A DNA stretch of 34,000 nucleotides from an uncultured Blautia sp. (GCA_900551075.1 URVB01000041.1:1-34000), one strand, 5' to 3'. Numbered from the stretch's first letter, positions 8,068 to 16,922 are shown. A program made the numbers and translations. The notes: a model not told the origin generated them from the sequence alone.

Positions 8068-9671
8068 TTAAATTCCCCACTCTTGACTCATGGCCTGCAG
8101 TTCTACCATGTGCGGATAAATTTTTCCTGTATTCATCAATTTCGATGGGGTTCCCTGTTCTGCCACCACGCCATCTGCAAGCACAACCACTTTATCTGCT
8201 CCGCTTACGGTGCGCATACGATGGGCGATTACAAGAACCGTTTTGTCCCGGATCAGTCTTGACAGCGCCGCCTGAATCAGAGTTTCATTTTCCACATCAA
8301 GGCTTGCCGTGGCTTCGTCCAGCAAAATGATCGGGGCATTCTTCAGGAACGCACGGGCAATGGAAATCCGCTGCCTCTCACCGCCGGAAAGCTCACAGCC
8401 ATTCTCTCCGATCATGCTCTGGTAGCCGCCCGGGAGCTTCATGGCAAATTCTTCACAATTGGCAAGCCTTGCCGCCGCAATGACTTCTTCATCTGTGGCG
8501 TCCTTTCTGCCGATCCGGATATTTTCCATAATCGTGTTATTAAACAATGTCACATCCTGGAACACAATGGAATACAGGGACAGCAGGGTTTCCGGATCGA
8601 TCTTCGTCACATCCATGCCTCCCACGGTTATCCTGCCTTTGTTTATATCCCAGAACCTCGCTGCCAGACGGGAAACCGTTGTTTTTCCGCCGCCGGAGGG
8701 TCCGACCAATGCCGTAACTTCTCCCTGCTTTGCCGTAAAGGACACATCTTTCAGAACGGTTTCTCCGCTATTATAGGAAAATCCCACATGGTCAAATACA
8801 ATGTCGCAGCCCTGATTGGTCAGAGTGGTGCTTCCCGTCTGTACCGGATGATCCAGAATCTCGTTCATACGGTTAATGTTTGTTTTTGGTGGCAATGATC
8901 GCTGCCAGGTTCTGCAAAGCCCCCTCAAACGGTGCATAGAGCCTTGATGCCACAAGTAAAAACATAAAAAACAATGGGATATCAATCTCTCCCCGGATGA
9001 GCAGCCCGGAGCCAACCAAAGCAACCGTAGCGATTCCAAACTTTAAGATCAGGGTGGAAGATACCACAAACAATGCGGTTCCCAGTTCTGTAAAAATATA
9101 CCGTTTTTCTACGTGATCAATCTTTTTCTCCAGTCCTTTTAAGTAAGATTTTTCCGCATTATTTGCCTTTAAATCCTGCAGGCTTTCGATGCACTCCTGC
9201 ACGCCGTTTTCCAGCGCCACATTTGCGGCCACTGCTTTTTTATTGAAATATTCCTGTATGCGTGCGGAAAACAGTGTAATGGCAAACGCCACCGGAAGCA
9301 CCCAGATGGCTGCAAGCGCCATCCGCCAGTCATAAACAAATAAGCTGACTGAAATCAAGGTCGTTGAAATCATAGAACCAACCAGCGCAGGCACAAAGTG
9401 TGAAAATGCAGTTTCCAATGTGGCACAGTCTCCCATAATGGAATTAGTCAGATCCGCAAGGTCTTTCTTCCCGAAAAAGGAAAGCGGGATCTTCCTAAGC
9501 TTTTCTGCCAGAGAAATCCTCCGCACACCGCTCTCCACATAAGTGGCCAAATAGGTGGCGTTGTACTGGAAGCGGGTCACAACAAAAATAAGAACCAGGC
9601 AGGCACCCTTTGATCAAATCAGCGGCACCCCGTCTTGATAAGGCAAAACGCCTTTGTAACAGTCCGATCAT
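8068..9671 (-). pseudogene. ABC exporter (permease-ATPase fusion, YbtQ-like), frameshifted and deleted
   Basis: The ATG at 9671 overlaps the upstream transporter's stop as ATGA. The frame starts MIGLLQRRFALSRRGAADLI but then jumps near 9605 into CLVLIFVVTRFQYNATYLAT in another frame, so about 50 residues of the first helices are deleted. The membrane domain continues to 8873. There a run of five A residues (8883-8887 on the plus strand as T) shifts the frame; with four it would read ATKTNINRMNEILDHP without a break. The ATPase half is complete: Walker A VGPSGGGKTT, signature LSGGERQR, Walker B IILLDEATASLD, switch His in VIAHRM. It is dead as a full exporter unless the indels are sequencing errors. 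Confidence 0.85.
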
Positions 9672-11443
9672 GCTCGCACCTCCTTTGCAATTTTCCATTC
9701 CGCCGCTTTGGAATAGTTTTTCCACATACGGGCAAAAATGCCGTTTTTCTTCACCAGCTCTGTATGGGCGCCGCTCTCAGCGATTTCCCCGTTCTGCAGC
9801 ACATAGATGCAGTCCGCACCCACGATAGAGGAAAGCCTGTGTGCGATCATAATCACCGTCTTTCCCTCAGACAGTGCGGACAGTGCCTGCTGTACACGCA
9901 CCTCATTGTCGGGATCGGCAAATGCGGTAGCCTCATCTAAGATAAGGATCGGTGCATTTTTCAGGATCGCCCTGGCAATGGCGACTCGCTGCTGCTCCCC
10001 GCCGGAAAGATAAGTTCCTTTTGTTCCTACCACCGTGTCAATGCCCTTCGGCAGCTTTTCAATGATGTCCCCGCACTGTGCGGCTTCAAGAGCTTTCATC
10101 ACTTCCTCCCTTGTGGCTTCTGGCTTTGCCATGCGCACATTTTCCAAAACAGATGCTTTAATCAGGCGGCTGTTCTGGAACACAAAAGATACCTGCTCCA
10201 TCAATGTTTCTTTGGGGATATTACGAATATCTGTATTTCCAATGAGGACACGCCCTTCCTGCGGATCAAAAAACCGTGTCACAAGGTTTGCAAGGGTGGT
10301 TTTTCCACCACCGGATTCCCCGACCAGCGCCACTGTCTGTCCCTGCCGGATGGACAGCGAAACATCATGCAGTGCGTTCTTTGTCCCGTCATAGCTGTAG
10401 CTGACATGTTCCACTGCAACGGAATACCCGGACGGCACCTCCGGAGAGGACGTTTCTGCAAGGGGCGCTTCCCCCAGCACACGGTCAATCCTGCTTATGG
10501 CATCGCTGACAATCATGGAATCTTCACTCATAAACATGATTTTGGTCAGTGTCGTACCGATGACCGGGGTAATGACAATGTAGAAAATCAGGTTAAGCAG
10601 CATTTCACTGGTCACGCCGTTTCTTGTGAGCAGAGCCCCTCCGGCGATGAGAAATGCAAACACACCGTTGATGGCTGTGGTATAAAACATCATGGGCAGA
10701 CGAAGCTGCTTCGTATAAGCGATCACCCATTTTTCATAGTTGTCAATGGATGCCTTAAAGAGTTTAAAGGAAAACACCGTCTGCCCGAAGGTCTTTACCA
10801 CCGGAACCCCCCGGACATACTCCACCGCTTCATTGGACATCTCTGCAAGGGCATTCTGATATTCCCTCATCTTTTCTTCCATGCCTGCACCGGTCATCTT
10901 CATCATAATCAGAAATCCCAGAACCACAGGAATCAGGCTTAAAAGCCCCAGACGCCAGTCAAAGGCAAGCAGCAAAACCAAGAGTCCCACAGGCGTTGCA
11001 ATCGCTCCTGCCTTGTCCGGCAGCCGGTGGGCAAGGTAGGTTTCCGTAGCAGTGCTGGAATCGTTGACGATCCTCCTAAGCTTCCCACTTCCGTATTTTT
11101 CCGTCACTCCCAATGGAAGCGCCGTAATATGCCGCATCAATTCCTTGCGGATATTGGATGCAACTCTAAATGCACTCAAATGGGAACACATCAGGGCACT
11201 GATGTAAACGACCACCGACAGCACTGCAAACCCAACAGCCATCCAGCCGTAGTGCATAAGCCGCCGTGCCTGCCAGTTACCGGAATCAACTTCCAGAATG
11301 TCATGAACGATCCGCCAGATATACAAGAATGGCACAAGGGCAATCCATGCGCTTGCTGCCGATAAAATCCAGGAAAGATACGTCAGGATTTTATGTTTTC
11401 CGGCGTAACCCATAAGCCTTGATAAATTTGATTGTTTCTTCAT
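9668..11443 (-). CDS. ABC exporter, fused permease-ATPase (YbtP-like)
   Basis: A 591-residue half-exporter. An N-terminal six-helix ABC membrane domain covers roughly residues 15-310. The ATPase domain has Walker A at 375-383 (GESGGGKTT), Q-loop (SFVFQN), signature LSGGEQQR near 480, Walker B ILILDEATAFAD and switch His in MIAHRL. Half-transporters of this kind pair with a second one, and here the partner is the overlapping downstream gene, which is broken. YbtP/YbtQ-like pairs handle siderophores or peptides. The nearby dead thioesterase fits such a locus but does not prove a substrate. The ribosome site is weak; the gene lies 101 bases after the TetR gene. Confidence 0.9.
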   Translation of the reverse strand: MKKQSNLSRLMGYAGKHKILTYLSWILSAASAWIALVPFLYIWRIVHDILEVDSGNWQARRLMHYGWMAVGFAVLSVVVYISALMCSHLSAFRVASNIRKELMRHITALPLGVTEKYGSGKLRRIVNDSSTATETYLAHRLPDKAGAIATPVGLLVLLLAFDWRLGLLSLIPVVLGFLIMMKMTGAGMEEKMREYQNALAEMSNEAVEYVRGVPVVKTFGQTVFSFKLFKASIDNYEKWVIAYTKQLRLPMMFYTTAINGVFAFLIAGGALLTRNGVTSEMLLNLIFYIVITPVIGTTLTKIMFMSEDSMIVSDAISRIDRVLGEAPLAETSSPEVPSGYSVAVEHVSYSYDGTKNALHDVSLSIRQGQTVALVGESGGGKTTLANLVTRFFDPQEGRVLIGNTDIRNIPKETLMEQVSFVFQNSRLIKASVLENVRMAKPEATREEVMKALEAAQCGDIIEKLPKGIDTVVGTKGTYLSGGEQQRVAIARAILKNAPILILDEATAFADPDNEVRVQQALSALSEGKTVIMIAHRLSSIVGADCIYVLQNGEIAESGAHTELVKKNGIFARMWKNYSKAAEWKIAKEVRA

Positions 11444-11544
11444 GGAGAACCTTAAAATTTTTATGATAAAGAAAATGGGTGAACCATTCCCAATTATCCG
11501 GCGCTAGTTAGTTCTTACTAACTGCTAATTAAAAATTATAGGGC

Positions 11545-12162
11545 TTACTGCCCCATAATTTTCATCCAGCCTGCCGTGTAGAACGCCCGCATCTCTTTCA
11601 GATAATGTTCGGCTTTTGCAAGCGGCATCTTATGTATGATCATTTCAAAAAAGGTATTGAACATTCCTGTAATCAGAATATGCTCCAGATGCTCATCGAT
11701 CTCCGGTGCCGGCCTGCCCAGCTCTGTCAGTACTTGCAGATAGTCATGGGTTCCCTTTGTCTCGATTTCCGCCATCTCATCAATCAGCTTTGAAAAGCGG
11801 GTTCCCTCCGCCTGACAGAGAATCAGTTGAAACTCATCCAGATGGGCAAAGGCATACAGCAGCATCTCGTGCATACATGCACCGGAAACCGTGCCAAGAT
11901 TCTCCGTCTGCTCCCGTTTCGGTAAGCCGGCAAACTCCTGCTGGGCTTTGCGGAAACAATCCAAAACCCAATCATACGGTTCCTTTACCAGCGCCGTAAA
12001 CAACTCCTCTTTGCTGTCGTAATAGCCGTAAAATGCCCCCGTAGTAACGCCCGCCGTTTTCACAATATTTCTCAGGGAGGCAGATTTGTAGCCTTTTTCA
12101 AGAAACTCTTTCATGGCCGCTTTGTGAATCAGTTCCAATGTGGTCTGTTCTGCTTCACTCAC
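11545..12162 (-). CDS. TetR/AcrR-family regulator
   Basis: A 205-residue protein whose N-terminal TetR helix-turn-helix is clear (LRNIVKTAGVTTGAFYGYYDSKEELF), followed by an all-helical ligand domain ending AHLDEFQLILCQ...YLKEMRAFYTAGWMKIMG. It is the first gene of the ABC exporter operon. Its own promoter carries an inverted repeat just downstream of the -10 box, where repressor binding would block transcription. It is therefore probably an autorepressor released by a transported or toxic compound. The substrate is unknown. Confidence 0.93.
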   Translation of the reverse strand: MSEAEQTTLELIHKAAMKEFLEKGYKSASLRNIVKTAGVTTGAFYGYYDSKEELFTALVKEPYDWVLDCFRKAQQEFAGLPKREQTENLGTVSGACMHEMLLYAFAHLDEFQLILCQAEGTRFSKLIDEMAEIETKGTHDYLQVLTELGRPAPEIDEHLEHILITGMFNTFFEMIIHKMPLAKAEHYLKEMRAFYTAGWMKIMGQ

Positions 12163-12183
12163 TTTATCTCCTCCCTCCTCTCC

Positions 12184-12238
12184 ATAACACCGTTATATAT
12201 CACTGTTATATGATATTAAATTTTCTTTTATTTGTCAA
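12184..12238 (-). promoter_or_regulatory. promoter and TetR-type operator
   Basis: Minus-strand TTGACA (12233-12238), a 17-base spacer and TATCAT (12210-12215). Directly downstream lies ATAACAGTG, 8 bases, then CGGTGTTAT (12184-12209), an inverted repeat with ATAACA/TGTTAT outer arms. Position and symmetry fit autorepression by the TetR protein. Confidence 0.75.
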
Positions 12239-12277
12239 GACTATTTTTTCAATATGTTATTGCTAAAAATTCCGCAT

Positions 12278-13021
12278 CTATTCCCATTTGAAGAAACGGA
12301 TGGCTAAGCCTCCACAGACGACTGACACCACCGCCATGATGGCAATTGGAAACCAGACTGATTCTAACGGTAGCCCCAGCGAAGTTGCTTTCAGCAATTT
12401 AATCCCTTGTGTCAAAGGCAAAATATCCGCAATCTTCTGCAATGCGGACGGCATCACTTCATAGGGTAAGGTTGCTCCTGAAAAAATCAGCATCGGAAAA
12501 TACAGGATGCTGGCAGCCACACTGGCTGTTTTCGTATCAGGAGCAACACCTCCCACCATAAGTCCGATGCTGAACATCGAAAGCATCACCAGAAGATACA
12601 TGAACAAGAAAATCCCAATCGACCCGTCGAACCTGCATCCAAAAAATATGGATAAAACTCCAAAAACAAAGCATAAGGACAGCAGCGAGTAGATCGCATA
12701 AATCGTCACCCACACTGCCAGCAGAAATGCCGGACTTGTCGGCGTAACTTTATATCTTTTTAGTATCTTTTTCTGGCGGTAATCGGAAATCAACAGTGGA
12801 AGTCCCATTACACCTCCTGCACAAATCGCAATGGTCGATAATGCCCCGAAAGACTGTTCCAAGAAGGTATATTCTACTCCTGAAGCCGCTGTTTTGCTTC
12901 CATAAATAGCGCCCAAAATTACAGCAACCACTACCGGCATACAGAGAGCAAAAATAACCATGTCCATTCCCCGGAAGGATAACTTCAGTTCTGTTTTCAA
13001 CATGGTAAAAAATTTATTCAT
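12278..13021 (-). CDS. ABC-2 type permease
   Basis: A 247-residue permease from the ATG at 13021, which overlaps the ATPase stop by 8 bases and follows GAGGAGGAAGACA. An in-frame start 54 bases further upstream lies inside the ATPase gene and is less likely. It has six predicted membrane helices: MVIFALCMPVVVAVILGAIY, the ALSTIAICAGGVMGLPLLIS region, FLLAVWVTIYAIYSLLSL, IGIFLFMYLLVMLSMFSIGL, ASILYFPMLIFSGATLPYEV and a C-terminal helix. The last helices carry the P-x-x-x-FSGATLP motif typical of ABC-2 drug or antibiotic exporters. It forms an exporter with the adjacent ATPase. Confidence 0.9.
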   Translation of the reverse strand: MNKFFTMLKTELKLSFRGMDMVIFALCMPVVVAVILGAIYGSKTAASGVEYTFLEQSFGALSTIAICAGGVMGLPLLISDYRQKKILKRYKVTPTSPAFLLAVWVTIYAIYSLLSLCFVFGVLSIFFGCRFDGSIGIFLFMYLLVMLSMFSIGLMVGGVAPDTKTASVAASILYFPMLIFSGATLPYEVMPSALQKIADILPLTQGIKLLKATSLGLPLESVWFPIAIMAVVSVVCGGLAIRFFKWE

Positions 13022-13742
13022 TGTCTTCTTCCTCCTCTCCGGTAAACCATAAATACGCATCTTCCAATTTCTCATAGGGGCTTAATGCTACCGCTTCTTT
13101 CACGGTTCCTTCAAAGACAAATCCGCCATTCTTTAGGATACCAATCCGGTCACAGAGAATTTCTACCTCATCCATGAAATGAGAGGACAGAAATATTGTC
13201 AAGCCATGTTTCTTTAACTCCTGCAGGCTTTTCCAGACACCCCTTCTCGCTTTTGTGTCAAGCCCTGTGGTAAGCTCATCCAAAAAGACCACCCTGGGAT
13301 TAGGGATGAGGGACAGCACAATAAATAATTTTTGCTTCTGTCCTCCGGATAACTCGTTTACAAAAGCGTTTTCCTTATCTGACAAACCAAATTTGTGCAA
13401 CAATTTTTCATATGCCATTGGATGTCTGTAAAGGCAGGCCGTTTCCTCGCACAATTCTTTTACCTTAATTTTATCTGGATAATTTGCTTCCTGAAACTGT
13501 ACCCCAACCTGCTTAAAAAGCTCCTTTCGCTCCGTCCTCGGATCTAACCCCAAAATACGAACCGTTCCTGAATCCGCTTTCTTTGTCCCAAGAATACATT
13601 CTATTGTTGTACTCTTGCCCGCGCCATTTGCCCCAAGCAGGCCATACACCTCACCCACCGCGACTGAGAAGCTGAGATTCTCAATTACTTTCTTTCCGTC
13701 ATAAGATTTGCTTAATCCCTTAATTTGGATTGTTTTTTCCAT
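13014..13742 (-). CDS. ABC-2 transporter ATP-binding protein
   Basis: A 242-residue ATPase: Walker A GANGAGKSTT, Q-loop (VGVQFQEANYP), signature LSGGQKQKL, Walker B RVVFLDELTTGLD, switch His in LSSHFMDEVE. The D in LDEL where many family members have LDEP is a mild variant and not disabling. It is the first gene of a two-gene drug- or peptide-export operon with the overlapping permease. A ribosome site AAGGAGG lies upstream, and a 170-base structured leader separates it from the double-MerR gene, its likely regulator. Confidence 0.92.
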   Translation of the reverse strand: MEKTIQIKGLSKSYDGKKVIENLSFSVAVGEVYGLLGANGAGKSTTIECILGTKKADSGTVRILGLDPRTERKELFKQVGVQFQEANYPDKIKVKELCEETACLYRHPMAYEKLLHKFGLSDKENAFVNELSGGQKQKLFIVLSLIPNPRVVFLDELTTGLDTKARRGVWKSLQELKKHGLTIFLSSHFMDEVEILCDRIGILKNGGFVFEGTVKEAVALSPYEKLEDAYLWFTGEEEEDNE

Positions 13743-13771
13743 TTCGAATGCCTCCTTATTGCTATTCTGCG

Positions 13772-13863
13772 GTCAAATACCTGGTGCATGCAACAGTGTA
13801 TTTGACTCTCGCGGCAGTCGCCAAATGGACATACAAGTATGTCCGCTTGGCTTGTTGCCCGCG
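13772..13863 (-). promoter_or_regulatory. structured leader before the ABC-2 operon
   Basis: Two strong dyads lie between the double-MerR stop and the ATPase ATG. The first (13810-13863) is a nested stem: CGCGGCA/TGCCCGCG outside, GCCAA/TTGGC inside it, and a perfect GGACATAC-AA-GTATGTCC core. The second (13772-13806) pairs GTCAAATAC with GTATTTGAC around a 17-base loop. Neither is followed by a U-run, so they do not look like terminators. They could be leader-RNA structure or a small repeat element. Confidence 0.55.
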
Positions 13864-13903
13864 TAAATAAAGATTAGCATCCAATCCAACTGTGGTGGGT
13901 AAC

Positions 13904-13915
13904 TGTAGGGTTTTA
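13904..13915 (-). promoter_or_regulatory. shared 12-bp motif at the end of the double-MerR gene
   Basis: TAAAACCCTACA on the minus strand, overlapping the TAA stop of the double-MerR gene. The same 12 bases recur at 14719-14730 in that gene's own promoter. A weak promoter (TTGAAA, 17 bases, GAATAA) ends at the motif here, so it may be an operator for the downstream ABC-2 genes. Confidence 0.4.
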
Positions 13916-14665
13916 TTCTGATAATTTTTTCATTTTTTCAATCTGGCAAACCACATAAAAAGCATTCTTTTTTGCCTCATTCAATGAGGTCAATAACTTA
14001 TCACAGGCCCTTATGATATCGTCTTCCTCCTTAGGTGTATCAATGGCTTCCCGGATATTGGTCTGAGGATCATCTGATAAGGCCCGCAGCATTCTCAAAA
14101 TAGCAGAGAGGGAATAGTTGGCGCAACGAAGAGAACATATGATCTTCAGTTTCAGCATATCTTCTTCTGTGTACACCCGGTATCTGTTTTCCGTTCGTTT
14201 TATCGTAAACAGACCATTTAACTCCCAATTTCTTAAGGTATCAATCGTTACCCCTAATACATCTGCTGCTTCCTTTCTTCTATATGTCCTCTGCATTTTG
14301 GCACTTCTTTCACTCACACCCGACAAAATACTTCGAGTGATCCGTATCGCTTCTTCTGCATTGGCTTTTTCAATGTCTAACTGAGCAATGTATCGCCTGG
14401 TCAATCCCAAAGCTTTTTCGTAATTACCCAAGGCAGCAACTTTAATAATATCAACTGCCTGTTTACGAAGTCCATTTTGAAGAACTTCCACCCGCAGAGC
14501 TGCCCGTGCTAATTTGAATTGCTCTATATGCAGATCAGTAAATACCCGGTAACCGTTACTTAGCCGTTCTGGTTTTGGAATTAGACTGCCCTTTTCATAT
14601 AAACGCACTGTATTTACATGTATACCGATAATCCTTGCTACATCTATTGTCTTATATGTACTCAT
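13913..14665 (-). CDS. MerR-family regulator with two helix-turn-helix domains
   Basis: A 250-residue protein with two MerR-type DNA-binding domains in one chain. The first is at residues 4-60 (IDVARIIGIHVNTVRLYEKG, NGYRVFTDLHIEQFKLARAA). The second is at about 127-190 (YRRKEAADVLGVTIDTLRNW, NRYRVYTEEDMLKLKIICSL). They are joined by a helical linker, and the C-terminus is a short coiled coil with no ligand domain. Two fused domains could bind as a pseudo-dimer. The ATG has GGAGGTGCG upstream. Location and the shared 12-bp motif suggest it controls itself and the ABC-2 operon. Family sure; role inferred. Confidence 0.9.
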   Translation of the reverse strand: MSTYKTIDVARIIGIHVNTVRLYEKGSLIPKPERLSNGYRVFTDLHIEQFKLARAALRVEVLQNGLRKQAVDIIKVAALGNYEKALGLTRRYIAQLDIEKANAEEAIRITRSILSGVSERSAKMQRTYRRKEAADVLGVTIDTLRNWELNGLFTIKRTENRYRVYTEEDMLKLKIICSLRCANYSLSAILRMLRALSDDPQTNIREAIDTPKEEDDIIRACDKLLTSLNEAKKNAFYVVCQIEKMKKLSE

Positions 14666-14718
14666 TCAACGCACCTCCATCCCTCATTATGGAATATGTT
14701 TAAAGTCTGGTGTTAAAG

Positions 14719-14758
14719 TGTAGGGTTTTAGTTTACCGTAGAATGTTCTGAATAGCAA
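14719..14758 (-). promoter_or_regulatory. promoter of the double-MerR gene with shared motif
   Basis: Minus-strand TTGCTA (14753-14758), 17 bases, TAAACT (14730-14735), running straight into AAAACCCTACA (motif 14719-14730). Further downstream ACTTTAA occurs twice, 13 bases apart. The ATG follows about 55 bases later. Confidence 0.5.
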
Positions 14759-14771
14759 GTTTATTCCCAAG

Positions 14772-15743
14772 CTATCTAAATATTGGTTCTATATAGGTTT
14801 TGATCAAATCTATCCTATCCCTTGCCCTTGGTACAAAAAGTGCAGCAGATGACACAACCATTTTATCTCTTGTATTCACATAAATGACATTTCCTCCATC
14901 CCCCATCGCTGCATAACCGCCTTCATTTACCCACCATAAATACCCATACGGTAAATCAAGTTTCTTCCATCGGCTATGCTCTCTCGTACTTTCTCCCACC
15001 CACTTTTCTGATACAATTCGTTTTCCGTTCCATAGGCCTCTATTCAAATATAACTGACCGATTTTTGCCATATCCATAGGGGAAAGTGTAAGCCCCCAGC
15101 CTGCTGTATGAATCCCCAATGAGTCCCGGACCCATCCGCTGGTATCTATAGATTCATTAAATGCCATTTGATCCTCCTTGCTTTTGAACATCAAATCTCC
15201 TTCTATATGAATTTCTAATGGAAAAAATAAATTTTCATCTGCAAATTCAAATACCGACTGCCCTGTTGCTTTTACTAATATTCCCGAAAAAATATCCGGG
15301 CCAATCAGAGGCGCGTATCGGAATGTTCCGATCTTCCCCCGGCCCCCTAGCAGGTCCAGAGAGAATTTCACCCAATCCTCACTAGTGAAGTATTTCACAT
15401 ACGGAGCAAAAAAACGATACTTATAAGGTGCTGTCATTGTCAGCATATCCTTGACTGTGATATATTGGATGGTATTTTCTCTCTTCCTTACTATGTATTC
15501 CGGGAAAAAATCCAGCACTTTCTGATCAATACTTTGGATATAGCCTTTATCTACTGCAATCCCAATCAGTATTGAAATAATACTTTTCGTTACAGAATAA
15601 ACATGAACCTGGCTTTCTCTTGTGCATCCCTTGAAATATTTTTCATATACCAATTTTCCTTCTTTTAATACCACCACACCTGTGGTATTTCCGTAATCAG
15701 TGTTGATCTTATGTTCAAGTTCCCTAATTCTTTTCTGATCCAT
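14772..15743 (-). CDS. beta-lactamase-like serine hydrolase
   Basis: A 323-residue PF00144-type protein (class C beta-lactamase/esterase fold). The nucleophile motif is S50-V-T-K53 in YSVTKSIISILIGIAVDKG. Other family landmarks are VKDMLTM, GWGLTLSPMDMAKIGQLYLN, VSEKWV and YGYLWWVNEGGYAAMGDGGN. The second motif, normally Y-x-N, reads Y143-A-P here, so activity may be altered. There is no signal peptide, so it is probably cytoplasmic, perhaps an esterase or amidase that detoxifies a compound sensed by the upstream MerR-GyrI protein. An AGGAGAT ribosome site precedes the ATG, 48 bases after that regulator's stop. Confidence 0.88.
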   Translation of the reverse strand: MDQKRIRELEHKINTDYGNTTGVVVLKEGKLVYEKYFKGCTRESQVHVYSVTKSIISILIGIAVDKGYIQSIDQKVLDFFPEYIVRKRENTIQYITVKDMLTMTAPYKYRFFAPYVKYFTSEDWVKFSLDLLGGRGKIGTFRYAPLIGPDIFSGILVKATGQSVFEFADENLFFPLEIHIEGDLMFKSKEDQMAFNESIDTSGWVRDSLGIHTAGWGLTLSPMDMAKIGQLYLNRGLWNGKRIVSEKWVGESTREHSRWKKLDLPYGYLWWVNEGGYAAMGDGGNVIYVNTRDKMVVSSAALFVPRARDRIDLIKTYIEPIFR

Positions 15744-15791
15744 AGTATCTCCTTTACTTTAGTAAATTTGCAAACGCATTTATTTCCTGTC

Positions 15792-16622
15792 TTATTTTTT
15801 TAATATCTTTTTTACTGGATAGTAAACCTCTGTAATGAGTTCGCTCTCCTGCAAAACCTCCGAAGGACTTGTTACATAAACCTCATAAAGAGCATTACAA
15901 TTTTCATACCCCTCTTTTTCTGCCCACTCAATTTGTTTCGCATAAACGGAGGATAGCTGCGAGTAGGAACCATACACAACGGTTTTCAGGCAAAGTCCAG
16001 GGTAAAAGTCCCTTGTTCCCGTTACATACTCTTTGACCGGAACAGCAAATTCTGTATCCAACCCAAATGGACTATATTCATCACTATGGAACAAAACCAT
16101 TGGAGGAGCAGATGCTGTCAGGCGCCTTTCCTTCGTTTTCTTAAACAGCTTTCCAAAACAATACCCATACTCATCAGGAAAATCCTGTTCCCGAATCATC
16201 TTTCGGATTGACAGAAGATACATCTTTGGTACCTCTACCAGTTCAATACCTATATCTTCCATATACGACATGATCGATTTTCCCTTTCTTAAGGTGGACA
16301 TATCAGCATCTATCTGTTCCAACGTATTCCTATACATCCTCATCTGCATTGAAATCTCTTTTTTCTTTTTATTAAGAGCCGCATATAGTTTGTCATCCAT
16401 TCGCTCCTCTGACTCAAGAATTGCCTTAATCTCTTCCAACGAAAAATGATATGCTTTCAGCCGGTTAATGAACAGCATCGTCTCCAACTGTTTCATAGAA
16501 TAATAGCGATAACCATTTTCCGGATTGATTTCTTCTGGAAGTATCAATCCTATTTCCGCATAATATCGAAGTGTTTTTGTGGATACCCGGCATATACTCG
16601 AAAATTCTCCAATCGTCAACAT
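15792..16622 (-). CDS. MerR regulator with GyrI-like effector domain (BmrR type)
   Basis: A 276-residue protein from the ATG at 16622, chosen for its AAGGAGG and because the longer frame overlaps the promoter. It has an N-terminal MerR helix-turn-helix (TIGEFSSICRVSTKTLRYYA, NGYRYYSMKQLETMLFINRL), a dimerising coiled coil (EERMDDKLYAALNKKKKEIS) and a C-terminal GyrI/SOUL-like ligand domain (GIELVEVPKMYLLSIRKMI ... VYVTSPSEVLQESELITEVY). BmrR-type proteins sense hydrophobic drugs and twist a 19-bp-spacer promoter into an active form. That exact promoter is present upstream. It probably controls itself and the following serine hydrolase. Confidence 0.92.
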   Translation of the reverse strand: MLTIGEFSSICRVSTKTLRYYAEIGLILPEEINPENGYRYYSMKQLETMLFINRLKAYHFSLEEIKAILESEERMDDKLYAALNKKKKEISMQMRMYRNTLEQIDADMSTLRKGKSIMSYMEDIGIELVEVPKMYLLSIRKMIREQDFPDEYGYCFGKLFKKTKERRLTASAPPMVLFHSDEYSPFGLDTEFAVPVKEYVTGTRDFYPGLCLKTVVYGSYSQLSSVYAKQIEWAEKEGYENCNALYEVYVTSPSEVLQESELITEVYYPVKKILKK

Positions 16623-16645
16623 ATAACAGACCTCCTTCTGGTACC

Positions 16646-16676
16646 AGTATAAACTTTGCCCCAGGGGAAAAGTCAA
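16646..16676 (-). promoter_or_regulatory. MerR-type promoter with 19-bp spacer and dyad operator
   Basis: Minus-strand TTGACT (16671-16676) and TATACT (16646-16651) are separated by exactly 19 bases, the overlong spacer typical of MerR-activated promoters. The spacer is filled by a dyad, ACTTTTCCCC-T-GGGGCAAAGT (16653-16673), symmetric except for one position. The start codon of the MerR-GyrI gene follows 23 bases later. Confidence 0.85.
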
Positions 16677-16874
16677 CGGCACTTTTCATGCTTCGCTTCA
16701 AGGTAGTAGCATATTAATCGAATATGGAATAAATTTCAAGTTCTTTCTGATTTAACAACGCTATCTACTCCAAACCTTTTAGCAATCTTATCTCCACACC
16801 CCTATATCCAACCTGTCTACTCAGCTCTCCCCCATATTTTACAGCAGACCAGTTTCCACAGACTTCCAAAGCGC

Positions 16875-16922
16875 AAAAAATCCGGGAATTGAAACTGCCA
16901 TCCAACCAGTCTCAACTCCCGG
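16875..16922 (-). terminator. Rho-independent terminator of the mobilisation genes
   Basis: On the minus strand CGGGAGTTGAGACTG and CAGTTTCAATTCCCG pair over 15 bp (three G-U pairs), followed by GATTTTTT. The relaxase remnant's TGA stop lies in the first arm. Confidence 0.75.

Noticed and set aside
10367..11365. Long plus-strand frames opposite the YbtP-like exporter
   Set aside because: Shadow frames of a GC-richer coding gene; no family resemblance or ribosome sites.
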